From Patiria miniata (taxonomy: Eukaryota > Echinodermata > Asteroidea > Valvatida > Asterinidae): a DNA stretch of 64,000 nt. Position numbers and translations under genes: made by a program. The stretch covers positions 10,145,606 through 10,209,605 of the forward strand of contig NW_024037064.1 of assembly GCF_015706575.1 (NCBI RefSeq), given 5' to 3'. Below are positions 47,265 through 58,960 of this stretch, piece after piece (within the stretch, counting starts at the first letter, position 1; each line of letters opens with the position of its first letter). The notes beneath the pieces are model-generated. The model was given only the letters and a program-made list of their open reading frames with translations. It was not told where the DNA came from and made no database searches.

Positions 47265-47570
47265 TGGTCACTTCGTCAAAACGCAAACTGTAGAGGCATA
47301 CTTAAATCCAAATATAGCTCATGAATGTGTTAAATCAATCAGACAAGAGATCGTCACTTCGTCAAGACAAACAATTACAAGCACATTTAATGACTTTGTG
47401 AAATTAACATTATTAATGAAAGATGATATTTTGTCTTGAAATTTGGTAATCATGTAGAGGACATATATATATAGATGTATATACATTGTAATGTATCCAA
47501 AAAGCTAAAATTCTTTAAAATCTCAGTTTTGGACGGATATAGTCACTTTGCCAAAACAGTGACGATATGT
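47265..47570. mobile_element. Remnant related to the CGTCACCG family
   Basis: Carries ATTGGTCACTTCGTCAAAAC at 47264, GATCGTCACTTCGTCAAGAC at 47350, GACTTTGTGAAATT at 47393, and ends TTTGCCAAAACAGTGACG at about 47565. Layout resembles the ends and inner motifs of copies 1 and 2, but the left terminus is missing. Confidence 0.4.
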
Positions 47571-47591
47571 ATTATGTAGTACATGTATTAA

Positions 47592-48270
47592 AGAGGTTGT
47601 GGAATGCTCGAAGACATTTCCGTCATTTTTCGGGTATATGTAGCCTAAGGTGTGATGAAATAAAAACGACTATTGTTTCTGTCATGAAATGAGTACAAAA
47701 GGTACTTTTGAGAGCTGTTTTTCAGGTCCAGTTTCGACCCGAACGTGCAACTGTGTAAATGTCGTCGTTGCGGGCAGCAAACAAAACACAGTAAATCGTG
47801 ACGTACATGTAATAAGCAGGAGTCGTGTATGCTACTGTGCATCGGAAGTCCTGTTTATTATGTCACGATTTACTGTGTTTTGTAAACAAAACACAGTAAA
47901 TCGTGACGTAATAAACAGGACTCGTGTATGCTACTGTGCATCGGGAGTCCTCTTTATTACGTCACGATTTACTGTGTTTTGTAAACAAAACACAGTAAAT
48001 CGTGACGTACTAAACAGGACTCGTGTATGCTACTGTGCATCGGGAGTCCTGTTTATTACCTCATGATTTACTGTGTTTTGTTTGCTGCCCGCAACAACGA
48101 CATTTACACAGTTGCTCGTTCGGGTCGAAACTGGACCTGAAAAACAGCTCTCAAAAGTACCTTTTGTACTCATTTAATGACAGAAACAATAGTCGTTTTT
48201 ATTTCATCACACCTTAGGCTACATATACCCGAAAAATGACGGAAATGTCTTCGAGCATTCCACATCCTCT
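47592..48270. mobile_element. Foldback element whose centre is an array of palindromes
   Basis: A 679-bp palindrome with arms of about 190 bases (AGAGGTTGTGGAATGCTCG and complement), flanked by TTAA (47588-47591, 48271-48274). Its centre has three tandem units of about 100 bases (47781-47883, 47886-47982, 47985-48081), each itself an inverted repeat: ACAAAACACAGTAAATCGTG at the start and its complement at the end, around GTGTATGCTACTGTGCATCG. TTAA may be a target duplication or just part of the inverted end. Translated frames here are artefacts. Confidence 0.8.
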
Positions 48271-48274
48271 TTAA

Positions 48275-49013
48275 ATGTTGTATACATGTACATGTAGGTA
48301 CAGTGTACATGTTTAATTGTATGTACTCGTTAGTACATGTACATGTACAGTCAACTTCTGTGGGAAGGTGATTTGGAATATTTCCTTTGAGATTTCACAG
48401 AGTTCAACATATCAAGCTCTCAAAGATTCAAGGCATGACAGGTTTTAATCATTGTAAATTTAATTTTGGGTTCGAAATTAGCGGTAGACCGCTAGCCAAA
48501 TGCTAGTCTAACAGCGTCGGGCTAGTCAAACTCTTAACCAGCCCGGCTGGCGAGTGAATATTATTGGGAAACGGCAAAGATGAAAGTACATCAAGAAATA
48601 AATCATTAAATTCAGAAAGAAAACCCCATCAATTTGTGTCTAATTTTAGCAACTGTTTTAAAGGGTTAAATTATCAAAACTGTTTATCAAAAACACTGGC
48701 AAATTTGCCTCAGAATTGAGCCTGAAAATACGCCATTATGTATTTGAGATAAGACAAAAAAAGGCGGGCTTGTAAAAATGACCGCGGGCTTGTTAAGAGT
48801 CTGTTTCAGTAGCCCAGCTGGTTACTGAACAAAAAAGTTAAGGTTGAACCCTGTAATTGCCATTGAATGTCTGTTGCTTTTTTCCAAGTGTCCTCATCTT
48901 CAATCAGGCTGACAGGAACCCAATCTACCCAACTTCACCCCCATCAACCTTGGTCACATGCTTAAGAGGGCAGTAGAATTACAAGGTAGCTACATGAAAA
49001 TCATCAACCCTAA
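48275..49013. other. No gene seen
   Basis: Nothing recognised except TACATGTA-rich sequence near 48285-48350. Confidence 0.4.
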
Positions 49014-49192
49014 AGCCCGGTTCATACTTCATGCGAAAGCGAATGCGAGCGAATTTGACGTCATAAAACATTCGTTGCGAAATTCGCCGAGCTGAAATAT
49101 GTTCAACTTCTACAAATTCGCAGCGCGAATACTTGCCACAATGTCACAAATTCGCGTTCGCTTTCGCTTTCGCGCAGAGTATGAACCGGGCT
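49014..49192. mobile_element. Harbinger-like MITE
   Basis: A 179-bp element with ends AGCCCGGTTCATACT and AGTATGAACCGGGCT, flanked by TAA (49011-49013, 49193-49195). The 3-bp TAA/TWA target fits PIF/Harbinger. The interior is rich in TTCGC/GCGAA repeats. Confidence 0.8.
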
Positions 49193-49290
49193 TAATCCCT
49201 GGATATCTTTACTAGAAAGTATCCTGAATCCACGAATCCACCTATTGTGTCATGCATACAAATGTTGGTGATGGTGACTGCTCTGAGTAT

Positions 49291-49441
49291 GGAGGTATCC
49301 TGAATCCATCAAAATCCTGTGGTACTGCTAGGCTTACAATCCTCAATCCATCAAAATCCCCCTGTTTTCAATGTGGAGGTATTGTAGCTGAATCCGCCGA
49401 AATACTCCAAAACAGGCGAATGGATTTTGATGGATTCAGAG
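49291..49441. mobile_element. Short inverted-repeat element CTGAATCCATCAAAATCC
   Basis: CTGAATCCATCAAAATCC at the left and GGATTTTGATGGATTCAG at the right, with an inner copy AATCCATCAAAATCC near 49345. Probably a small MITE. Confidence 0.55.
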
Positions 49442-49689
49442 TGGTAATAGGGTTAAGTTGCATGGTCTCGGCTTATAATATTTTCCAATTATTCCTTTAC
49501 CAGCGGGCCAATTCTAGTGTCAAAAAGCTGAAGAGTTTTGGAAGCTGGTGTTGCAAATTAATAATAAGTTAGTCACTAGTATCCATAATTTTGATTGGAT
49601 CAGTGGGTGAAAAGAGATCAGATTTTTGAACAGATATCAGCTTGATGCATTTTCAATGAAAAAAAAGGCAGGCTGATTTTGTGTTTCTT

Positions 49690-49780
49690 TTTTATTCCTC
49701 TCAAAGATTGTTGAATGCCTCTTGTGAGAACAATAAGAGGAACACAAGGATACACATTCAGGTAAGCTAAAAACTTGTTC
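49690..49780 (+). other. Exon-like cassette, dispersed copy
   Basis: GAGGAACAC ... TTCAGGTAAGCTAAAAACTTG resembles the three cassettes at 57780-58560, including a donor-like CAG|GTAAGC at 49769-49777. Confidence 0.4.
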
Positions 49781-49799
49781 AATTTTAATTTACGGGCCA

Positions 49800-50776
49800 C
49801 TTACTCATCATTGTAAAATTATATGTGTTTGGACCTGAATAAAGTCAACTGAATATTCAATTTTTAAATTGTTTAGTTTTACCATATAAAATAATAATTT
49901 TCAGTGATATTAAAGTTGTCAAAACAATTCTTTTGTTTTCTTCAGTCCCGAACTATGGCATCACCTTTTTTGTGCAATGGGCTTACCCATACATGTATTA
50001 AAGGGGATGTTAATTTGGCCCCATATGGGGCCAAATTCATCCAGACTCATCTTCATGATAAACACATGAACATATGAACATATGTATGTACATTTTATGC
50101 GGATAGTTTCACCTTGTTTGTGGAATTAAATATACATGTAGTTTTGATGCATTTTTTTTCAATCCCTGAATTGTGAGTCCAATTAAGTAAACTTGTTTTT
50201 GGCTATTAGCATGTTTCTGTTAATTATCTCCTTTTGTTTGTCTGTGGTATAATGAGGTTGCTGATAGGCGACGACCAGCATCTTTCACCAGTTAATTGTC
50301 CTGTCTTCTACGACATGTCCATTTTCCAGGGGCCTATGATGGACATTAGGGTCATCCATGCTCATCGAAGAGTAGCTTCTTTCAACCTCTCTGCCATCTG
50401 CCTGGCATGCCTGGGAGGGACGCCAAAGCACATGGCTACCGAGGAGGGCAAAGCACATGGCAACTGAGAAGGGCAAAGCACATGGCAACTGAGGAGGTCG
50501 GTAGCCAGAGGGTGGAGGTGATGTCCAAGCCAACGAAGCTGATGTCTGATGGGAGAGGTCCTGGATGCTGACTATGCCTAGCTATATAGGTAGGCGATGT
50601 GCAGCATGATAGAAACTACTAGGGATACATGTTGTTGATACACCATGTAAAGTGACAGTCCCTTAAAAGACTTTCCGAGAAGAACTGCACTAATTAAGTG
50701 AATATTAGATCAGTGCACTCAGAGTGCCATCATAAAACTTAAAATTTGAAAAAAGTATGCAATCCTAAGGCTGCAA
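49800..50776. other. No gene seen
   Basis: A frame at 50234-50467 (77 residues) is not recognised; a short tandem repeat GGGCAAAGCACATGGCAACTG lies at its end (about 50449-50491). Confidence 0.3.
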
Positions 50777-50988
50777 TCCTGTCATGCTTTGTTGATCCAC
50801 ACAGGAACCGTCATACACCCATTAATGAGTAACTCCCTCAGGTTTAGGCATTCTCCTGATCAGGAGAATACCTAAACCTCAGAGATTTAAATGTAATCAT
50901 TTTTTCCTGATCGGGTGAATGCATAAACCTGAGAGAGTTAAATGTAATCATTCAATAGGTGCGAGTGGATCAACAAAGCATGACGGGA
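50777..50988. mobile_element. Inverted-repeat MITE with inner palindrome
   Basis: Left end TCCTGTCATGCTTTGTTGAT and its complement at 50969-50988. Inside, 50833-50884 is an almost perfect palindrome (CTCAGGTTTAGGCATTCTCC and complement). Confidence 0.7.
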
Positions 50989-51304
50989 TACAACAAGCTA
51001 AGGATGACATGCTTAGGAAGAAAGTTTAGTAGACCCGTCATTCAAAGTAGGGACCATATCTGTAGGTCAGTGGCCACGTTCAAATTGATGAAGACCACTG
51101 ATTTTTCCTTCCAAGGCCCAGTTTCTTTGCTGCCAAATTGATTGCTTCGTCCACGTGTCTTTAATATCCAACAATGCTTACAGACTCACTAGCAACACGA
51201 GTGACTCGGAAAAGTGCAGCAGGCCTACGTGTAGAAAGCAGATACATTGTATGCTTATGTCACGCACGCATGAAAATGCACTCTCAATTCTAAACACGAA
51301 GTTG

Positions 51305-51431
51305 AAGACGTCCTTAATTTGTGGATGGTTTGCGCTGTGTGCTAATAAGTGCCCCAGCTTCAGTGCATTGCTGCACAGTCCAATAACCCTTGCACGCGCT
51401 GAAACATCGCACTGCTAATTAAGGACGTCTT
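51305..51431. repeat. 15-bp perfect inverted repeat around 97 bases
   Basis: AAGACGTCCTTAATT (51305-51319) and AATTAAGGACGTCTT (51417-51431). Possibly a very small MITE. Confidence 0.45.
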
Positions 51432-51806
51432 GAAAGCAAGACTTGTTCTTTTCCAGTGTACTTTCAAATGTCAGTTATTGTAGAGTATTTTTTGTAGTGT
51501 AATATGTAGCGTTTTTTAATTTAGTCAGTGGTGTTTGAAATGCTTCGGTGTTTTACATGTACGTAAAAAAAAATTGTGTGTATTATTTTTATTCAGGAAT
51601 TTTAACATAAGAGCGCAACATAAGTTGAAAAAAATTATTAATACAAATACATTGTTTTATGCAAAACTGTAGTTGTACTGACAACTATGCAAAGCTTCAA
51701 AATGACAAAAGCTAATACCAAATTACACACACAAAAACATGATGCATCATCTATGGCATTACATGTAGGTTTCATATTAGTTTTGCTTTTTTAACTTCAA
51801 TTTCAG

Positions 51807-51873
51807 GTTTTCATCAGTAACCCAGATGCTGCTTTTGATGCCGAAATGCCGTGAATCTGCACCACTTTATCAG
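51807..51873 (+). other. Exon-like block shared with 58831-58960
   Basis: Preceded by an acceptor (TTCAATTTCAG) and followed by GTAACT. The sequence GTTTTC...GATGC[C/T]...GAAATGCC[G/C]TGAA[T/A]CTGCACCACTTT recurs at 58831-58890 after CTTGAATTTCAG. No long frame. Confidence 0.4.
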
Positions 51874-52758
51874 GTAACTGTAAGATGTCTTGGGCTTGTT
51901 TAGAAGTTAGTTTAATTATTTGTTTTTCAGAAATTACTGGTAAATTTAATTTCAGCAAGACAAAGTTAATGATGGGCTGTGCTGGGCATTCCCTGCCCTT
52001 ATCAAATAACTATTGCATAAAACCTATATGTTAGTGTCTGGACACTTATATCAAGTACCTGTGTATTTTGAAATGGATCAGTAGAGGTTTTTTGCACCAT
52101 GCATTGCTTGAGCGTTGTGGTAGCCAATTAGTTATTGTTTGTGTGCCCTCTTGAGACAGCTCTGTTAACAATAAGGACAAAGTTCGCTTGAACTTTCCAT
52201 TCTGTGTACAGTACAGCACCAGAATTGTCAATAATCCATATATCTGAAATCCGATATTGAGAATATTTGATACATCGATTATCCCTTGTAAAAGTTAAAA
52301 AACACAAAGATGGCACTTTGATTTCATAAAAAAGAAGAAGTTAAGTCCAAGTTTTTCACGGCTTTCTCTGGAGCATATTGCAAAAACTTTTTAAAACAAT
52401 CTCAGCACTGTCCAGAACGGGCGGTTTCTTTTTGAGGTTTTACATTGGGAAGGACTGCAAATTCCAGCAAATGCAGAGCACAAAGCGATGTGGCTTGGCA
52501 TTTTGCAATTTTTTTTTAATTGCAAGCACAATGTTGCCGCCAAGTTTTATTTTATATTACAGCAAACATTAATCACAAAGTAAAAGCACAGATTTATTTT
52601 GACGATAATCTTACGCATGTTTGATATCTTCGATAAAAGTGTTATATTTTTATATTAAAAAATTGCAAGCGACGATATTGATATGGACATAAGATCGGAT
52701 AATCAAGTAATATCAATTGACGCTGCTTACGTTACAGGCTCACATGTCTTTTTAGCAC
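51874..52758. other. No gene seen
   Basis: AT-rich spacer, nothing recognised. Confidence 0.4.
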
Positions 52759-52759
52759 A

Positions 52760-53040
52760 TGTGTGTATCTTGTTTGTCTACATCGGCAAAACCGGTCGGA
52801 CCCTTCCCACTAGGCTCAAGGAACACAGAACACATGGACGGCGAGGGGATTTTGACAAATCGGCCATTGTCAAACATTCCCACATCAACGACCACAAAGT
52901 TAATCCAGTTCTGGCATCCAAGACGCATACGGGAAGCCATCGAGATCCGCAAGCACAACACAGTTCCGCAAGACATCGGGTTTCACCTCAACGACATCTG
53001 GCTCCCACTTCTCCAGACTGATGGGTCTCCTATACCCTAG
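52760..53040 (+). mobile_element. Penelope-like element remnant (GIY-YIG endonuclease end)
   Basis: Translation shows VYIGKTGRTLPTRLKEH, a GIY-YIG nuclease start as in Penelope-like retroelements, then SAIVKHSHINDH, and in another frame REAIEIRKHNT and LNDIWLPLL, the standard C-terminal blocks of these proteins. The reverse transcriptase part is absent and the coding is decayed, so the copy is inactive. A hammerhead-like motif follows at 53249-53280. Confidence 0.7.
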
Positions 53041-53248
53041 GTCCTCAGCTACCACCTTAGACTGATGGGTCTTCTATACCCTAGGTCCTCCCTCTACTGA
53101 CACTGCAACCCTACTGTTCCACTTCAGTGGGCACCAAGCTTGTTCTAGGATCCTGTCTACTTGGCATCCTCACAGGATGCAACTTCTCACTTCATTGACT
53201 TCGCCTTTGCTACTTAAGTATTCTCTTTCTTAGAGTTTAGGCACTCTC

Positions 53249-53280
53249 CTGAAGACGGTCAGAGCATACTGACCGGAACA
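53249..53280 (+). ncRNA. Hammerhead-ribozyme-like motif, degenerate
   Basis: CTGAAGA (fits CUGANGA) is followed by a perfect 7-bp stem CGGTCAG / CTGACCG with loop AGCATA, then GAACA, where GAAA would be canonical. Penelope-like elements are known to carry hammerhead ribozymes, which supports the call; stems I and III were not established, and the GAAC variant is probably inactive. Confidence 0.4.
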
Positions 53281-54559
53281 TCGAGTTTATACCTCTGGTT
53301 CTTTTCAGAACCATTCTCTTAGTTGAGAAATTATTCGCACATGGTGTTTCCGCAAACCTTTCATTATTTAGTATCTCCACCATGCAAAGCCTCAAATCTT
53401 ACTTATTTACCATTTCACTTGCCTCGTTAAGTCAGTTACTTGTTCCCCATAATAAAACATTTGAAAGCAACTATTGCCTGCAGATTCGCAAGTATTTGTA
53501 GGTACAGTAATGGGAGACCCTGACATTAGTTGAATGCAACATGATGTTAAAGTTCATACCGCATGCAGCCGTCATCCTCCAACCGCTCACCCAAATCATG
53601 ATATCACATGGATAGTCAAAAAGCCAGTGTTGGACTTACGCAGCTGTAGCAGCTTTGGACAACATCGATCTTGTCAGCTCTCATGAACATTGCCATCCTC
53701 TCATCCTAAGCATAACACTGACGTACATGTATCTTTCGACTAATGCATCAGATGTTTGGAGTATATAGCCCTTTAACCCTTACTTTCTGAGGGTAGTTTA
53801 CTGCATGTCAGTTGGTTATGCCAATGCCCTCCAGCTGCAGTTTATTGGCAGATAGTTCGTCTTAACAGTGAAGGCTCCAATTGGCAGGAGTTGGAGGCCC
53901 TGGAGGGTGCCTGATACTGACCAGCTGGGGGCACTCACTTTGTTATCAGAGGACTCTCATTGTTCTCTGTGGCATGTATTGGAGTGCCTGTCCAGTTACC
54001 CTTGAAATGACATGGCAGATATTGGAGGGCCATGCAAAAAACATAGGAGATTTTCTTGAGGCACATATTGGCATGCGTTGGAGGGTCTAGTAGGGTAAGG
54101 GTTAAGTAAGAGTTAATTGACAATGCTTGGCAATGCGTTGTATTCTCTTGCAAACCCAATTCAGTGAAGAACCACATAGTGATTTTGCCATGAATCCTGA
54201 ACATACGTCATGTTTGCGAAATGCTGGTAAGATGCCCCACTTTCATGTCAATACAAATTCTCAAGCCACTCACGTATGCATTCAAGGCATCATACGACCT
54301 GCACTCTCCATGTGAAATTCGCCAACTGATGGACTTTATTTTGTGATTTACCACTGACATTCGAGTAGGGTGTACACTCCAGCTGATACCATTAACTGTA
54401 CATTCAATGATCCAACTGAATGCAGCTACGTACACCCTCCCTCCTCACGTGTAGTTTCTCTTCTTATCAGTTTAATTCATTCTATCTTTCCTTGTGATGG
54501 TCAAAAATCTGAGGGTCCAGGACCTGGATGATGGAGAACAACTTTGGAGACTTGCTCCT
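53281..54559. other. No gene seen
   Basis: A block at 53395-53500 (GTCAGTTACTTGTTCCCCAT, AATAAAACATTTGAAAGCAA) resembles 57635-57720. The rest has no recognised content. Confidence 0.35.
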
Positions 54560-55860
54560 GGACGACAGTTGTTACCCAGCCAATCCCCAACAGTCCGCAG
54601 AGGAACGCTTACATGTAGGCTCCCCTCAGGGCAACCTTAATGCGGATGAGGGGAGGGCCCCAGCTCCGGCCCAACACTCTGTGGATGCATGCTTGGAACC
54701 CCTTGGGCATGTTGGGGGAACCGTAACACAGATGAAGGTTCAGACTGGAGAAATGCCCAACACTCCGTAGAGGAATGTTCAGGAACCCTTCAGGCCAGGC
54801 CTGTACGTTGTGCTTGATGAGGTTGTTCCCTACGTCTTCTAGTCTCCATTGTCACTTGGTATGTGTCCATTTTAAATCTGCAGCCTTTGAGATCTGTGGA
54901 GAGCGAGACCAAGTCTTTTGTGTTGTGCGTCGGGAGAGCTACCACTCATAGCAGACTATGACACGACACCAGCAGCATACTGTCTACTGGTGCTCCTCGT
55001 GTCGGCTGGAGTTGGATTTGGGCTGACATGTTTCCAACCACAACCAAACTCACAAGCATTGTGGTTCGGTTTAACCCTAAAAGGGCCGGGTTATTTGACC
55101 ATCTCACAGACCGGGGGGGGGGGGGGGGGGGGATCTTGTGATGAAAAATTATGAAACTACATGTATATACATGCATAGAACAACTTAATATACACATAGC
55201 CAAGAAGTTTCAGGACTTTATAGGTCACAGGGTTTTTGGAATTATGGTAGCGGCGAATGTTTTCGCTACGTGGCAACCCATGGCCCGCATTTTCTGTTTT
55301 TGATATCAAAAGATGCACAATACTCGGGTTAAAAACTCAGGACAGCTCGGTCGCAAAATAAAAAAATTGCCTGGGAAAAGCGGAAAAAGTTGCGGGGAGG
55401 GGTCGGATTCAGCACCCCCCCCCCCCCCGGACCCTTTACTGACTGCCCTCCTGCATTCTCAAAATGCACCACACCTTCGCCTGGGGATACAGCACTTCAA
55501 GAGCCCATGTCCCTGATGGACCTTAATTATCGTAGGCTTGGTTGGTGAAACATTGATTGTGACTGTACCGAATGTTACCCCGGCCCAGCTTTCTGTGTTT
55601 CGATCCTCATGACTGCAGATAGATGAGGGACTTAATAGCCCGTACCTGGAGCCAGATCTGGCCATTCACTCCTCTCCACAACATTCCACGGTTGAATGAT
55701 CGGGTACCCTCCAGGGTTCCCTTAACATAGATGAGGGAGTTGCCCTGGTGCTCCAACACTCCGCTGGGGACCCTTCGGGGTTGCCATAACATGGATGAGG
55801 GTATGTGCTAGTGGTGCGCCCAAAACCCTGTGACTGATGTGCGTTGCTCAAATATCATCA
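54560..55860. repeat. Degenerate tandem repeat of about 80 bases, split by a MITE
   Basis: Units containing CCAACACTCCGTAGAGGAA, then AACCCTTCGGG-like and TAACATGGATGAGGG-like blocks, occur at about 54580-54800 and again at 55690-55860. The TTAA-type MITE at 55075-55438 lies between. Confidence 0.55.
55075..55438. mobile_element. TTAA-type piggyBac-like MITE, copy 2
   Basis: Starts CCCTAAAAGGGCCGGG after TTAA (55071-55074) and corresponds to the reverse complement of 29788-30255: shared GTTATTTGACCATC, GGAATTATGG, TTCGCTAC[G]NGGCAACCC, TGGTATCAAAAGATG-like. Ends CCCGGACCCTTTA near 55438, where the last bases and TTAA are lost. Long G and C runs at 55117-55132 and 55418-55431. Confidence 0.75.
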
Positions 55861-57049
55861 CGGGTGAGGAAGCAGGCCGGATTGAGGGCCCGAGGGGGAC
55901 TGCACTGCCGAGTCGGGGTTTGCCAAGACCGCAGGCTTCAATGCCCATGAAGGAGGAGAATTAATCCATGGCTGGTGGTGCTGTTTTAATGCCGGAGAGT
56001 TTAAGTCAGTGTTTGGCTGTTTTGCTCAAAATGTGGTTGCCCTGGCTAGTCCAGCTCCATTGATAATCAGTGTATACCATGAACCCGCCCAGTGCAAGAC
56101 ATTGTGGTGCAGTGCGACATTGTGGCGATGCAGGCCAGAGTTCGATGTGCATGAGGCTAGCAGGCTTTAGAAGCTTTACAGGTCCTGTATCAGACAGGCA
56201 ATCCATTAGTCCACGATAGCTCTGAGGTCAGATATGCTAGCACTGAGGAAACACTAGCAAACTACATGTACATGTAATTGCTGAAGTTCATCCAGAAAGG
56301 GCGGTTGATGGTAATAGACTCAGTGCTGACTCTGAGCTCTTGTTTTTGACTGGGCCTGTGCTTGGGAGTCTGGTTCAGATTTGCTACGCCCCATTTTGCA
56401 GACGGAGGTTTCCTCCAGACTAGGTCGGATGTCAAACTCCGCACCTGGGAAAGACCGGCTTAGATATCATCACATCAGATTGGCAGACAGTGCATTTTGA
56501 GATACAGTGGCGATGTGTAATCAGTGTCTGCATGAAGGTTGGTTCCCCATCTTTTGGAACACAGCTACCAAGGTTAACTGTTGTACAAGAAGGGCGACCA
56601 AGCGTGTTCGGCCAACTTCCGGTTGATTGCCCTGCAGTCATGCCTGTAAAAGTTGCTGATGGCAGCCTTTTGACTCATTTGGGTGCAAGACTGTCCTCTC
56701 ATCAGTGACTCCCAGAAGAGTGCTAGGCCTGGTGAGGGCTGCTTTGAGCTCACCCACCTGATATGTTGTCCATTGTGGGGGGTGCACGCTGGATTCGGGA
56801 AAATATGTATGTGGCGTGGCTCGATCTACAAAATCCTTTTTAACAGCATTCACCAATATGCTATACATGTATGCACTGTGTTGGCCTGGGTCAGTGCGCT
56901 GCAAGGGTTCATAGACATCATCCAGGATGTCTTTATCTGGGAAGGCACAGAGGACTGAGCCCATAGCCATCTGTTCAGGATGGCTGGTTTCTGTGGCTGC
57001 TGGTCCAGCTCAGTAGTCACATGTATGAGATGCACTCCAAAAGCATTAC
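55861..57049. other. No gene seen
   Basis: Less AT-rich than the flanks, short frames on both strands, none recognised. It may be decayed repeat sequence belonging with the fossil at 57050. Confidence 0.3.
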
Positions 57050-57320
57050 CACTGCTCTGCAGGCTGCTGCCCGAGAGTTTTACCCCAGTAAATTACTCTC
57101 TGTGACAAGCGACCGCGGCTGGTAAATTGAATCAGCCCTCTTTCGCACCCTCTCAAAAATACTTGGCTGTCAATCAACATACAACTTCTTCAAACCACTG
57201 CTCGTCATTCAGAGTATCATTGAAAGATAATAATGCTATATAAGCTCAAGGCTTCACTCAAAGCACACAATGACCGTACACAATCAAACAGTTTGCCATT
57301 ACTCGATGCACAAACACTTT
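57050..57320 (+). mobile_element. Ty3/Gypsy-like integrase fossil
   Basis: Translated pieces resemble the catalytic core of Gypsy integrases: an SDRG block followed by an ALFRTLSKILG block, and further on an LKASLKAHNDRTQ block. It is a short, old fragment, broken several times; no LTRs could be tied to it. Confidence 0.55.
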
Positions 57321-57775
57321 ATGTATTGACTTTGTAAAACCTGTTTCGTTTGATGACAAACCTTTGCAGACAATCAAGATTTCTCTCGTGCACCTGACAC
57401 AGTGATTATTCCATCTGTAATGACCAGAACACAATCAGGTTCCCATGTAATTGGCCTACGACACTAACAAATCTTGTTAATTAACTTTCACTGGTGGGGC
57501 TTGTCACATAGCCAAGATATTGTCATAGCACCTCTTTGCGTTGTGAACACTAAGGTTAATGTTCGCTGATTCTGTAACATTCCGTTCTGTGTGCTCAAGT
57601 GACTTTTCGACACATCACATGAAATCGCATTTGGTTACCATTTTGATTGCCTCTGTAGGTCAGTCATTTGCTCCGGATAATAAATCTGAAAGCAAACATC
57701 TGCAGCCTTACGAGTATTTTGAGCTATCGTGCATAACTAATCTATATTATTTGCACATTCTTTGATAAGACAGGA
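57321..57775. other. No gene seen
   Basis: Contains the block 57635-57720 shared with 53395-53500. A frame at 57559-57765 is unrecognised. Confidence 0.35.
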
Positions 57776-58720
57776 CCGGATGAGTAAGTTTTCCTCTCTC
57801 AAAATTCATCAAAAGCCTGTCACACTAGCACAAGAAGAGGAACACATGTTTCAGGTGAGCTAAAAACTTCTCAATTAACTTGCTTTGCAACAATATCTAT
57901 GTGAATTATGGGTTGAATATAAATGTATGCTATAAGTTTGCTGTGAATATGAAAGCAAATGAAGCTAAATTTCCAAATTCTATCTCCCAAACTTCTCCCT
58001 ATAGTTGTCACAACTTTTCCTCTATCGACATACGTTGAAAGGCTGTTACCAGTACCACAAAAAGAAGAGCACATGTCTTTCAGGTGAGCTAAAAACTTTT
58101 TCAATGGACTTTTATACTTACTTTTGCAACAATATTTATGTGAATTAATTACGGGTTGATTATAAATTAACCCGACAGGAACTCAACCCATCAAAGCCCA
58201 ACAGCAGGTGTTGTTAGAATGGGTGCAGTACTGATGGTCTTTTACATTGGGTTTTGGCATACCTCCAGAAACTAAGTCCAACAGTGTGTGTGTATAATTT
58301 CCCATGTGGGTGTTGGAATTTGCCAGGATGGGTATTACAGTTCCTAGTAAATTATGCTATGGAGTTAGGGTTATGCTACAATTTTGCTGTGAATATGAAT
58401 GCAACTGAAGCTAAATTTCCAACTTCTATCTTCCAAACCTCTTCCTATATATAGTGGTTGTCCCAACTTGTCCTCTATCAAAATTCGTTGAAAGCCTGTC
58501 ATCATGTAGGAAGAGGAACACATGTGTTTCAGGTGAGCTGAAAACTTGTTCAATATACTTTGATACTTGCTTTTGCAACCATATTTATGTGAATTACGGG
58601 TTGATTATAAATTCATGCTAAAATATTGATATGAATATGAATGCAAATGAAGCTAAATTTCAAAATTCTATTTTCCAAACTTCTCCCTATATATAGTGGT
58701 TCTCCCAACATAGTGGAGCC
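57776..58720 (+). repeat. Three tandem copies of an exon-like cassette
   Basis: Copies end at donor-like CAG|GTGAGC at 57852-57859, 58081-58088 and 58530-58537, each followed by TAAAAACTT or GAAAACTTG, TTTTGCAAC, TATGTGAATTA, and AATGCAAATGAAGCTAAATTT-like flank. Step sizes are 229 and 449 bases; the larger step includes an extra segment at about 58175-58370. The exon-like part (GAAGAGGAACACATG) has no long frame. Could be duplicated exons of a non-coding transcript or a tandem repeat with chance splice motifs. Confidence 0.5.
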
Positions 58721-58830
58721 TCAAAAACTACAAAAGTCTGCAAAATTATGACCTAAAAATCCTTAACTATAATATGTATATACGTATGCTATTCATATTT
58801 TATTTGTTTAATATTTTATCTTGAATTTCA

Positions 58831-58960
58831 GGTTTTCCTGCTCTTACCAAGAAGACGTTGCTCTTGATCCTGGAATGCCCTGAAACTGCACCACTTTGTG
58901 ATGACATCAAACATCAGAGAAACTACATCCAAGGTGCCTTGGGCCTATTTAGAATGTACT
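58831..58960 (+). other. Exon-like block with acceptor
   Basis: After CTTGAATTTCAG; homologous to 51807-51873. No donor is obvious. Confidence 0.4.

Noticed and set aside
47689-48066. 125-residue repetitive frame
   Set aside because: Translation of three tandem palindromic units; no independent coding evidence.
49014-49192. CpG-rich promoter
   Set aside because: The TTCGC-rich sequence is the interior of a TAA-flanked MITE.
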